DNA of 24,880 nt from DATKSG01 sp035531775 (GTDB taxonomy: Bacteria > Actinomycetota > Acidimicrobiia > Acidimicrobiales > UBA8190), in contig DATKSG010000065.1 of NCBI GenBank assembly GCA_035531775.1, forward strand, positions 1-24,880, given 5' to 3'. The notes beneath the pieces were generated by a model. That model saw only the letters and a list, made by a program, of their open reading frames with translations, was not told the DNA's origin and ran no database searches. The position numbers were made by a program, and so were the translations under genes. Below are positions 1-6,481 of this stretch, piece by piece. Positions within the stretch are counted from its first letter, which is position 1. The number at the start of each line of letters is the position of its first letter.

Positions 1-128
1 ATCCCGAGCTCGACGTCGGGGCCCCGGCGCTCGTAGTGCAGGACCCGGACGTCTTTCAGGCCCACCAGGGCCTGGACGATCTCGCTAGGGTGCGTGAGGA
101 CGAAGGTGCTTCTTGTTTGGAGGCTCAC
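1..128 (-). CDS. ISL3-type transposase, N-terminal part (cut by window edge)
   Basis: This is the first 42 codons of a transposase that reads leftward out of the window, starting at GTG 128-126. The protein contains a stretch reading EIVQALVGLKDVRVLHYERR, which resembles the N-terminus of ISL3-family transposases just before their zinc-ribbon domain. There is no stop in the visible part, so this copy may be intact. A second copy starts at 2772 and shares most of these residues. An imperfect inverted repeat (arms 99-112 and 140-153) surrounds the start codon. The DDE catalytic domain is not visible. Confidence 0.55.
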   Translation of the reverse strand, partial: MSLQTRSTFVLTHPSEIVQALVGLKDVRVLHYERRGPDVELG

Positions 129-206
129 ACCTCAAGCTTGAGGCGCCTTCGTTCGCGCCTGGGTGACCCTCGATCAGCAGGGCTCCCCGCTGAGATCCGA
201 AGAGCC
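1..206 (-). mobile_element. ISL3-type insertion sequence, one end only (runs off the window)
   Basis: The outer end is at 206, where the minus strand reads GGCTCTTCGGATCTCAGCGG, an end of the kind seen in ISL3-family elements. The same end with two changes in the first 25 bases recurs at 2848, so this is a repeated terminus and not a chance match. Inside it, on the minus strand, lies the start of a transposase gene. The other end is beyond the left edge, so completeness cannot be judged. No target-site duplication can be checked. The family name rests on the terminus and the short N-terminal protein match. Confidence 0.6.
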
Positions 207-298
207 ACCCCTGACTCACGGTTCGGCCCGGCTCCGGCACCTGGGCGACAGTGGCTTCGGTACCTGTGTCCCACTCGCTCCATTGCCCTGGCGGCGGT

Positions 299-382
299 TG
301 TGACCTTGGCGTTGGGTTACCCGAGCCCAGGAGGCGGTCGTGGCATTGGTGGAGCTGTCGATGCTTGAGCAGCGCTATCTCG
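299..382 (+). mobile_element. IS481-type element, left-end fragment 1
   Basis: This short remnant begins with TGTGACC, as expected of an IS481-type end. It carries a good ribosome site (GAGGCG) and a GTG start at 340, followed by codons for MALVELSMLEQRYL, the characteristic first residues of IS481 transposases. Similarity to the second copy (2850-3038) stops at 382, after only about 14 codons. The fragment overlaps the last codons of the ice-binding gene on the other strand and supplies its TAG stop. It is certainly non-functional. Confidence 0.65.
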
Positions 383-2231
383 CATCCCCGCACGCTCGGC
401 GGCTCGCGTTCGGTCGCAATGACGCCAGTTCGAGTGAGCGTTTCCGATACCCGTGTGCGAGCGTCATGAGGAGCATTCCCGCTGTCAGAAGTGCACCCGC
501 AACACCGAGGAGTCGCGTGAAATCCGAACCGGTGAGAGCGAGCGACCCAGTCGGCACCGAATCGGACGTCGTGCCGGTGTCGAGCGCTCCTGTACCCGGG
601 TGTACGACGGTCGTCTTGGCCACACCGGAGGACGCGGTGCCGGCGATCGACATCGTGTCTCCTTGAGGTATGACGACGGTGTTCGTCGGTGCCGCCGAAC
701 TCGCCGCGGCGGCGAAGCACTCGCCATTGGTGAGAGTACCGCTCTCCGAGGATGCCAAGTAGGGACTGCCGGCGTCGGGGATGTAGACCGAGGCGAAGCA
801 GTACGTCCCGGTGTTGCCCGGGGTGAAGCCCGGCGACGTGGCCACACCGTTGTGCAGTGCTTGCGCCGGAGCGAGAGCCGTGCCCGAGGTCGACGAGCAC
901 AAGATAATTCCCGGGCCACACCAGTACGTCTGCACCATACCGGTCGGAGTGCCGTCCATGACGTTGCCCGTCACCGTCGCCACGTCGTCGAGGCTGTTGC
1001 CCAATGTGATCAGGCCGCTCGAAGCAGCCGAGGTCGTGATCGTCGGCGGCGGCACCACCGGCGGGGGCGCGCCCGGCGCAGCGGTGACGGCGAAGCACTC
1101 GCCATTGGTCGTGTCGCCGACTCCGGAGGAGCTTCCATAGGGACTGCTGGCGTCAGGCGTATAGGCCGAAGCAAAGCAGTAGTTCCCCACGGCGCTCGGA
1201 ACGAAAATCGGCGAAGTGGCAACTCCCCCATGCAACGTCGCAGGCACAGACAGAGCGGCGCCCGAGCTGGGAGAGCAGGAGACACTCACGGGCCCGCACT
1301 CGTAGAACTGCAACGACCCGGTCGGGGAACCGTCGGTTGCGTTGCCCGTCACGGTCGCCACGTCGTCGAGACCGCTGCCCAAGGTGATCAAGCTCGATGA
1401 AGGCGACGTGGCGATCGACGTGCTGCACGGATCGACCCTAATGGTGTTGTCGTCGAGTGTGATTGAAGCCTGTCCGGTCAGGACTCGGCCGTCCACCGAC
1501 GCCCCGAGGTTGAGCGTGGCCGATTGCAATGCCAGGATGGTGCCGACGAGTGCGGTGGAGTTGCCAGCGCTGTTACCCAGGGTGGCGGAACTCGTCACCT
1601 GCCAGAAGACATGGCACGCCTGCACGGGACCCGATGCCCCGGAGACCGCCGTAAGCACCACTGACGTCGGGTTTGTTCGGCCCACGAGCAGCGAGCTGCC
1701 GGCCTGGAAGATGAACACCGAACTGGGGTCTCCTTGAAGGGTCAGGGTTCCGTCAACCGTCATGGAGCTGGTCGCGTTGTACACGCCGGGACTCAATGTC
1801 GTGCCACCACCAAGCGTGGCGTAGTTGACGTTGTTGCTCGGCGTGGCGGAAGCTGCGGACTCGTAGGCGCCTGCCGAACCCGATGCGGCCGGCCCGAACG
1901 CGTCGGTCTGAGCCTGATTCGCCACACCGTTGGCGGCGTACTCGGTCCCATTGATCGTCCCTGGTGGGAAGCCGGTGACCGAAGTCGCGGTATTCGGATA
2001 AAGACCCACGTTGCCTGTGATGACCGATGACCCCGTGTTGGTGACTGCTTGGCTGGCCAAAAGAGCGAAGGATGACGCTGTGCCCAGATCGACGGTGTTC
2101 GTCACAGCTGATGCCATGGACGGTCGCGCAACTGTTCCGACGATGCACAGAGCGACGGTGAGCACAACTCCCGGCCGGATTGCGGACGCATGGCGGGTAC
2201 CAACCCCACCGGGGACCAAAGGACCCCTCAC
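375..2231 (-). CDS. secreted ice-binding (DUF3494) protein with two Ig-like repeats and an LAxTG wall-sorting signal
   Basis: The protein has 618 residues. A basic/hydrophobic leader ends in a signal-peptidase-like ASA site near residue 42. Residues of about 43-268 match the DUF3494 ice-binding beta-solenoid (LGTASSFALLASQAVTNTG near its start, then VTGFPPGT and LSPGVYNATSS). Two related modules of about 110 residues follow, each with LITLG..LDDVATVTGN and several Cys, joined by a proline linker; they look like Ig-type stalk domains. The C-terminus has LALTG (564-568), a hydrophobic helix and RKR, which fits sortase E anchoring (LAxTG). Such proteins bind ice or act as cold-surface adhesins; the role here is inferred. 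The assigned start is a GTG with a poor ribosome site; a TTG four codons later is preceded by AGGGG. The last three codons and the TAG stop lie in an IS481 remnant, so the tail is chimeric. Confidence 0.85.
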   Translation of the reverse strand: MRGPLVPGGVGTRHASAIRPGVVLTVALCIVGTVARPSMASAVTNTVDLGTASSFALLASQAVTNTGSSVITGNVGLYPNTATSVTGFPPGTINGTEYAANGVANQAQTDAFGPAASGSAGAYESAASATPSNNVNYATLGGGTTLSPGVYNATSSMTVDGTLTLQGDPSSVFIFQAGSSLLVGRTNPTSVVLTAVSGASGPVQACHVFWQVTSSATLGNSAGNSTALVGTILALQSATLNLGASVDGRVLTGQASITLDDNTIRVDPCSTSIATSPSSSLITLGSGLDDVATVTGNATDGSPTGSLQFYECGPVSVSCSPSSGAALSVPATLHGGVATSPIFVPSAVGNYCFASAYTPDASSPYGSSSGVGDTTNGECFAVTAAPGAPPPVVPPPTITTSAASSGLITLGNSLDDVATVTGNVMDGTPTGMVQTYWCGPGIILCSSTSGTALAPAQALHNGVATSPGFTPGNTGTYCFASVYIPDAGSPYLASSESGTLTNGECFAAAASSAAPTNTVVIPQGDTMSIAGTASSGVAKTTVVHPGTGALDTGTTSDSVPTGSLALTGSDFTRLLGVAGALLTAGMLLMTLAHGYRKRSLELASLRPNASRRACGDAR

Positions 2232-2468
2232 CTGATTGCACCGCTACTGGTTGCACCGGCACCAATCGCCATGGCGCTCAAGACCATTCCACCCAATTCG
2301 GCACTTCCGTTCGTAAGGTCCGGCACTGTGCCGGGTTTCGAAGGAAGCGGAGTCTGGGCGCCTTTGACCTCTGATCTCTACGATACCACTCTCACGAAAG
2401 CGGCCGCCGGCCAGCGCATTGACTGATCAAAAGCCTCTGCGTAGCCCTATACGAGCCAACGCCAGGCC

Positions 2469-2675
2469 GTGACCAAGAAGATGGCGGCCGCCTACAAGCG
2501 AGGTACCAGGGCCGATCAGACTCGGATCCTCGACGAGCTGATCGGGCTCACAGGGCGGCACCGGGACCACGCCCGGGCGGCTCGGAGAAGCGCCGGGACC
2601 CTCAAGATTGTGAAGCCCCGCCGGGCGCGCCCCCCAAGCTCCCTCCGCACATGATTGCCTGCCTGGCCACGTGCT
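2469..2675 (+). pseudogene. integrase-core (rve-type) transposase, N-terminal fragment with a frameshift
   Basis: From a GTG at 2469 the frame encodes VTKKMAAAYKRGTRADQ, then a piece resembling ILDEL..LTG..RDHARAA and PRRARPP. This is the recognisable N-terminus of a family of actinobacterial transposases with an rve catalytic core. The frame ends at 2654, but an alternative frame continues the similarity (PHMIACLATCW) up to about 2675. A one-base slip in the run of C residues near 2628-2633 therefore probably broke the gene. At 2676 it is cut by the ISL3-type fragment. The catalytic domain is absent. Confidence 0.6.
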
Positions 2676-2848
2676 GGGAGCGCAGGACGCGGACGTCTTC
2701 GAGGCCGACCAGGGCCTGGATGATCTCGATAGGGTCGGTGACGACGAAGGTGCTTCTTGCTTTTTGGCTCACACCTCAAGCTTGAAGCACCTTCGTCAAT
2801 TTGGGGTGACCTGGGGCGGAACGGTTCCCCGCTGAAATCCGAAGAGCC
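2676..2848 (-). mobile_element. ISL3-type insertion sequence, end fragment 2 with transposase start
   Basis: The outer end at 2848 (minus strand GGCTCTTCGGATTTCAGCGG) matches the end at 206. The transposase start is a GTG at 2772-2770, followed by codons for VSQKARSTFVVTDPIEIIQ and then ALVGLEDVRVL. At about 2676 the reading is cut and joins the opposite strand of the rve-type transposase fragment, so only about 32 codons survive. The fragment is a dead remnant, probably left when one element inserted into another and the rest was deleted. Confidence 0.6.
2743..2797 (-). repeat. 14-bp perfect inverted repeat enclosing the ISL3-type transposase start
   Basis: The arms GACGAAGGTGCTTC (2743-2756) and GAAGCACCTTCGTC (2784-2797) are exact reverse complements separated by 27 bases. 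In a minus-strand transcript the loop contains the GTG start (2772-2770) and the weak GAGGT ribosome site. The downstream arm covers codons 6-10. The other copy has the same arrangement at 99-153 but with mismatches. Insertion sequences often use such hairpins to block translation of read-through transcripts; that role is inferred here. Confidence 0.6.
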
Positions 2849-2849
2849 G

Positions 2850-3038
2850 TTTGACCTTGGCTTGGGCGTCATCCGAGCCCAGGAGCCGGTCATGGCAAAA
2901 CTGGTGGCGCTTTCGATGCTTGAGCAGCGCTATCTCGTTGTGCGCGAGGAGCTCGACACCGGTGCCACCGACACCGACGTGGCCGCGCGCCGCGGGGTGA
3001 CCCGCCGGACCCTGCACAGGTGGCTCGTCCGCTATGCG
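2850..3038 (+). pseudogene. IS481-type transposase, N-terminal helix-turn-helix fragment 2
   Basis: From ATG 2892, with CAGGAG six bases upstream, the frame encodes MAKLVALSMLEQRYL and then a helix-turn-helix (ARRGVTRRTLHRWLVRYA, ending at residue 49). This is the DNA-binding N-terminus of an IS481-family transposase. After residue 49 the similarity ends. The same frame runs on as the antisense of the hicB remnant until 3398, but that is not transposase. The DDE domain and the right end are missing. Its left end lies only one or two bases from the ISL3-type end at 2848. Confidence 0.7.
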
Positions 3039-3071
3039 TCATCCGTGTCGGTCGACGAGCCCGCACTGTCG

Positions 3072-3296
3072 TCAGGCAGGGCGCGGCAACTCAACGTGAC
3101 CGACGTCGATCGAGTCCGGCTCTGGGATCGGGAGTCCATCTCTTGTGAGCCCCTCGAGGTGCATGACGATCGCCTCGCTGACGAGCTGCTCGGTCTCATC
3201 GCGCGTTGCGCCGGCGACACCGACACCGGGCAGGGCGGGCAGATAGGCGCTCTAGCCGGTGGCGGTTCGCTCGTACACGACGGTCCAGGTGCTCAA
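3072..3296 (-). pseudogene. hicB: HicB-family antitoxin, broken by an in-frame TAG
   Basis: The frame starts at TTG 3296-3294 behind a strong GGGAGGA ribosome site. It encodes an N-terminal beta strand (STWTVVYERTATG), then TAG at 3254-3252 as codon 15. It continues SAYLPALPGVGVAGATRDET and later SEAIVMHLEGL and PIPEPDSI before a TGA at 3072. This is the compact HicB fold that neutralises the HicA ribonuclease. The family commonly has a Trp at the TAG position (GxWSAYLPDLPG), so the lesion is most simply one TGG-to-TAG change. It lies directly downstream of, and overlaps, the hicA frame. The product would be a 14-residue peptide unless a downstream restart or suppression occurs. Confidence 0.75.
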
Positions 3297-3489
3297 CGGT
3301 CCTCCCTCGACAACCGGCCTGGCGAAGAATGCTGCCCAGCGTACCCGGTGCCAATTCCTGGCCCGGATTGCCGGCGACAGCCACCCTGCCCGGCTTGATG
3401 GGGTGTCGGAACTAGCGATGGCTACTGCGCCGGGCTGCCTGGTGCCATCCGTCCCGTTCGAGCTTTCGAATCACGTCCCGGACTGTCAT
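3196..3489 (-). pseudogene. hicA: HicA-family mRNA interferase toxin, broken by an in-frame TAG
   Basis: From ATG 3489-3487 the frame reads MTVRDVIRKLERDGWHQAAR, then RSSHR, then TAG at 3414-3412 (codon 26), then FRHPIKPGRVAVAGNPGQ and ELAPGTLGSILRQAG. This is the whole HicA double-stranded-RNA-binding-like fold, including the family's catalytic His (residue 24). The consensus at the TAG is Gln in SHRQFRHP, so a single CAG-to-TAG change explains it. After RQAG the frame runs on into hicB until 3196. Most HicA proteins stop near hicB's start, so a small indel near the 3' end is also likely. No strong ribosome site is seen. Confidence 0.75.
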
Positions 3490-3627
3490 CAGTCGCCGAC
3501 GGTAATGGGGGGTTGTGTCAATCAATCCGAGACCGCCCCCCACTCTCTAGAGCGAGGCCCTAGGCGACCTGGCGTCGGTGGTCGAACCGCCAGGACCGCT
3601 GTGGCCGGTTGACCGCTGGCCTCGCCG

Positions 3628-4023
3628 TCAGACAGGGACGATGTCGACCAAGCCATCGAGTCCGTTCAAGTCGTCCGGATTCCTGGTGTAGAGCGCCAAG
3701 CCATTGGCATGTGCCGTGGCCGCGATCAGCAGGTCAGCGATCCGAGGGCGGTGAGAACGGCCTGTCTCGACTACGGCGGCGACGATCTGGCCGTAGCTGC
3801 GGGCAGCCGCGGCGTCGAAAGGGACGGCTTCGAAGGTCGCCTCGACTTGCTGGAGGCGAGCCTGGCGACGCGCCCTTTCGTCGCTGGCCGTGGCCAGATG
3901 TGGACCAGCGGTCAGCTCGGCCAAGGTGATCGCACAGATCGCCGTCTCGTCGGGCAGCGCCGCGGCGACGTCGGGTGCGTCCCAGTCGATGACCACCGAC
4001 GTATCGAGGAGGCCAGTCGACAT
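3628..4023 (-). CDS. vapC: VapC-type PIN-domain toxin
   Basis: This 131-residue protein is a complete PIN-domain nuclease. The metal-binding acidic residues are all present: D7 in LLDTSVVID, E36 in TLAELTAG, D97 in RIADLLIAATA, and D117 after YTRNP. Such toxins cleave RNA, often tRNA or rRNA, until bound by their antitoxin. The ATG begins immediately after the TAA of the upstream antitoxin gene, so the two are translationally coupled. It appears intact, unlike the neighbouring hicBA. The RNA target cannot be read from the sequence. Confidence 0.9.
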   Translation of the reverse strand: MSTGLLDTSVVIDWDAPDVAAALPDETAICAITLAELTAGPHLATASDERARRQARLQQVEATFEAVPFDAAAARSYGQIVAAVVETGRSHRPRIADLLIAATAHANGLALYTRNPDDLNGLDGLVDIVPV

Positions 4024-4272
4024 TTAGACGCTCTGATCGACGATGCGATCGAGGTCGGACCTGAACGTGGCGGCGTCAAGATGCGGCCCGGCAGCGACGA
4101 GGGCCTGGAGCTCGGCCTTGGGCACGAAGGTTCGACGTGGCCGTTGAACCGGCTGCAACACGGCGACCGGAACCCCGTTGCGGGTGACGAGGAAGGTCTG
4201 CCCGGCTACCACCTCGTCGATCACCCGAGCATTGTCGTTGCGCAGCTCCCGTTGAGCGATGGTCTTGGTCAC
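4024..4272 (-). CDS. vapB: Phd/YefM-type antitoxin of VapC (VapB role)
   Basis: This 82-residue protein begins with TKTIAQRELRNDNARVIDEV and contains GQTFLVTRNGVPVAVLQP, the DNA-binding dimer fold of Phd/YefM antitoxins. The C-terminal half (FVPKAELQAL onward) is polar, as expected for the toxin-wrapping tail. I chose the GTG at 4272-4270, preceded by AGG, because the longer frame to 4380 would run through the operator palindrome and adds unrelated sequence. It is followed directly by the PIN toxin. Autorepression through the palindrome at 4282-4308 is the family norm and is inferred here. Confidence 0.85.
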   Translation of the reverse strand: MTKTIAQRELRNDNARVIDEVVAGQTFLVTRNGVPVAVLQPVQRPRRTFVPKAELQALVAAGPHLDAATFRSDLDRIVDQSV

Positions 4273-4281
4273 GAACCTAGC

Positions 4282-4308
4282 GTAGCACATCGGGCTACAG
4301 TGTGCTAC
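4282..4308. promoter_or_regulatory. operator-like palindrome upstream of the vapBC pair
   Basis: GTAGCACA (4282-4289) and TGTGCTAC (4301-4308) are exact reverse complements separated by 11 bases. An extra GCTACA lies in the spacer. The palindrome sits 10 bases upstream of the antitoxin GTG, where the promoter must be; TACGCT on the minus strand (4284-4279) could be its -10 element. Antitoxins of the Phd/VapB type usually bind such sites to repress their own operon. Confidence 0.65.
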
Positions 4309-4489
4309 ATAAGGCTTCGTCCGAGTGGCCGGGGTCATGTGAAGCGATCTAGCCGCTGTGCGAGTCGGCGCCCCCATCACGGGGCCAATGAAGATCCACC
4401 ACAGTGAATCCTCGTCTCGGCCTACCTGGACGACGCCGATCTAAGCAGGGCCAGGTCGATTCCCGTTCGGGGACACTTGCCGCATGTCC

Positions 4490-4495
4490 GATAAT
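4490..4495 (+). promoter_or_regulatory. possible -10 element for the NAD(P)-binding protein gene
   Basis: GATAAT lies 32 bases upstream of the ATG at 4528 and differs from TATAAT by one base. A poor -35 candidate, TTCGGG, lies 18 bases upstream. The sequence around it is otherwise GC-rich. This is a weak call based only on motif and position. Confidence 0.3.
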
Positions 4496-4527
4496 CGCAG
4501 GGTCCCTCACTTGAGAAAGGCTCCGAA

Positions 4528-5886
4528 ATGATCGTTGCCGTCGCCGGGGCTACTGGTTTCGTCGGGCGTGCCCTAACGGCGCAGCTGCTTCGTAGTGGGC
4601 ACGACGTGGTTGCCCTCGGCCGTTCCGTGAACGCCGTCTCGACGGACGCGAGGGCCATCGCTGTTGATGTGGGCGACGAATGCGCTACCACCAACGCCCT
4701 GGCCGGTGTCGAAGCTGCCTATTACCTCGTCCATTCGATGGCCGCCGGTGGTGGGTTCCGCGCGGTCGACCTCCGTCTAGCCACGGGCTTCGGTCGGGCG
4801 GCGGCGAAGGCCGGTGTTGGCCGGATCATCTATGTCGGAGCGCTCGGAAACGCCCCGAGCTCCGCACACCTGGCAAGTAGGCACGAGGTGGGTTCGGCCC
4901 TCGCCGCTTCCGGCGTGGCGGTCATCGAGCTTCGGGCCGCGGTGGTGTTCGGCTCGGGCAGCATCTCCTTCGAGATGCTCCGCTACCTGACCGAGCGCTT
5001 GCCGGCCATGGTCTGCCCCCGGTGGGTACGCACCCGCATCCAACCGATCGCGCTCGTCGACCTGCTTGCCTATCTGGAGCAGTCGCTCCAGGTCGCCCCC
5101 GGCATCTACGAGATCGGCGGTGCTGACGTCACCACATACCGCGAGATGATTTCAGCGTATGCCAGCGTCCGGGGCCTACGTCCTCGCCGCATTATCGATA
5201 TCCCGTGGCTCACGCCTCAGCTCTCGTCGTACTGGGTAGATCTCGTTACACCGGTCGATCGCTCGGTCAGTCATGCGTTGATCGAGAGTCTCGTAACCGA
5301 GGTGGTGGTGATGGACCCCGAGCCGGCGAGGCGGGCATTCTCGGTCACCCCAATGGGAGTCGAGCGCGCGCTAGCGGCCGCGCTCAATGACCAGGACGAG
5401 GCGGTCAGTCGCTCGTTGTTCGATCGCCGTAATGGTTTGGTCGACGGCGTCTACTGCATCGTCGTCGATGTGGCTATCACATCAGGGACTGAGGACTCGG
5501 TCGTTCGTGATCTCGGGACAATCGGCGGCAGGCTGAGCTGGTATGGCGCTGCGGCAGGGTGGATGGCCCGCCTTGCCCTCGGCCGCCTCGTAGGCGAACA
5601 CCTTCGACGACGCCGTCCCGCGGCCGTGATGCCGGGCGCACTCGTCGACTGGTGGCGCATCATCGAGGTCGAGTCGGGCGAACTGGTGCTTCGCAGTGTC
5701 GGATGGTTCCCTGGTGACGCTTGGCTGGGGTATCGAGCCGGTCAAGGTGTCCTACACCAGATAGCCGCGTTCCGTCCGCGTGGCATACCGGGCTTCTTGT
5801 ACTGGAAGCTGCTCGCACCTGTACACCGCCTGGCGTTCGCTCGAATGGCCCGCCGCCGTGTTTCTCAGGCGTCAGCGAAGGTCTGA
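4528..5886 (+). CDS. NAD(P)-binding Rossmann protein with C-terminal DUF2867 domain
   Basis: The 452-residue protein starts with the dinucleotide-binding loop GATGFVG (G7, G10, G13) of atypical short-chain dehydrogenases. The N-terminal 250 residues resemble NmrA/NAD-dependent epimerase-like proteins (AYYLVHSM, RIIYVGALG, VVFGSGSISFEMLRYLTERL). The remainder (about 300-445) matches DUF2867, with SWYGAAAGWMARLALGRLVG and VDWWRIIEVESGELVLRS. Such fusions are common in actinobacteria; the substrate is unknown. The usual catalytic YxxxK is not evident, so it may bind the cofactor without being a classical dehydrogenase. The start is supported by GAGAAAGG upstream of the ATG. It stands alone, with no operon partner. 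Confidence 0.85.
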   Translation: MIVAVAGATGFVGRALTAQLLRSGHDVVALGRSVNAVSTDARAIAVDVGDECATTNALAGVEAAYYLVHSMAAGGGFRAVDLRLATGFGRAAAKAGVGRIIYVGALGNAPSSAHLASRHEVGSALAASGVAVIELRAAVVFGSGSISFEMLRYLTERLPAMVCPRWVRTRIQPIALVDLLAYLEQSLQVAPGIYEIGGADVTTYREMISAYASVRGLRPRRIIDIPWLTPQLSSYWVDLVTPVDRSVSHALIESLVTEVVVMDPEPARRAFSVTPMGVERALAAALNDQDEAVSRSLFDRRNGLVDGVYCIVVDVAITSGTEDSVVRDLGTIGGRLSWYGAAAGWMARLALGRLVGEHLRRRRPAAVMPGALVDWWRIIEVESGELVLRSVGWFPGDAWLGYRAGQGVLHQIAAFRPRGIPGFLYWKLLAPVHRLAFARMARRRVSQASAKV

Positions 5887-6004
5887 TGGCGATTCGCAAG
5901 GAGATTGGATCAAGGTGATTAGCCAACTTCGACGGCGTTACTGAAGTCCCTTCCCGAGCCCTCAGCCATATCCCGATGACGGGGAGAAGAACGTCCGAAT
6001 ATGA

Positions 6005-6388
6005 GCGCCTCCGGCCGTTGCGGGCACCACCCTCCTCACTCCTGCCGCTCCTCCCACAGCGACGGCCCCGTCGGCGAGGCAGCACAGCGACTCTCGGGCC
6101 ACACCGCCGGGGCTCAACGCGTCATTCAGTTGCTACAGCGGCGTCGCCACAGCCGCGACGCTCGACCCGTTCAACTTCGACACGGTCGATATGTCCGGGA
6201 CCATCACCTGCTCGGGCATCGGCCCCAACCCGGTCACCTACGACTTCACGTTCTCGGTGTCCGGGTACTGGTACGGCGTGCCGTACACGTTCACCCTGAG
6301 CCAGGGCGGGACGCAGGTCTACTCGTGGACCGACACGACGCACTGCACCGACAGCTGCCCTAACGGCACGTGCGCTTACGAGGGATAG
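6005..6388 (+). pseudogene. remnant of a small secreted Cys-containing protein, start lost
   Basis: An open frame runs from a TGA at 6002 to a TAG at 6386-6388 with strong GC bias at third codon positions, as in real actinobacterial genes. It encodes an Ala/Pro/Thr-rich stretch (AVAGTTLLTPAAPPTATAP) like the end of a signal peptide. A beta-rich segment follows (LNASFSCYSG, FNFDTVDMSGTITCSGIGP, FTFSVSGYWYGVPYTFTLSQ) with five Cys and an ending of SCPNGTCAYEG. No ATG, GTG or TTG occurs in frame before codon 63 (ATG 6191). An N-terminal frameshift or deletion is therefore likely; ATGs at 5976 and 6001 lie in other frames. I do not recognise the family. An alternative is a short intracellular product from 6191. 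Confidence 0.45.
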
Positions 6389-6481
6389 CTCTTGGCCTTC
6401 GGCCCTAACGGCCAGCGACTACAGGCCGCCTTCAGGATTGCCTGGGGTCCGCCGCCCGGCACCGGACACAGGACGCAGCAC

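Noticed and set aside
453..1400. 315-codon plus-strand frame opposite the ice-binding gene
   Set aside because: The Arg-rich, low-complexity composition is typical of an antisense frame; the minus strand carries the recognisable DUF3494 protein.
3039..3398. continuation of the IS481 frame as a longer protein
   Set aside because: After residue 49 the frame is the antisense of hicB and hicA and has no transposase similarity.
6389..6481. attachment site or tRNA 3' end next to the integrase
   Set aside because: There is a GC-rich repeat-like stretch but no tRNA fold and no second copy in the window to pair with it.
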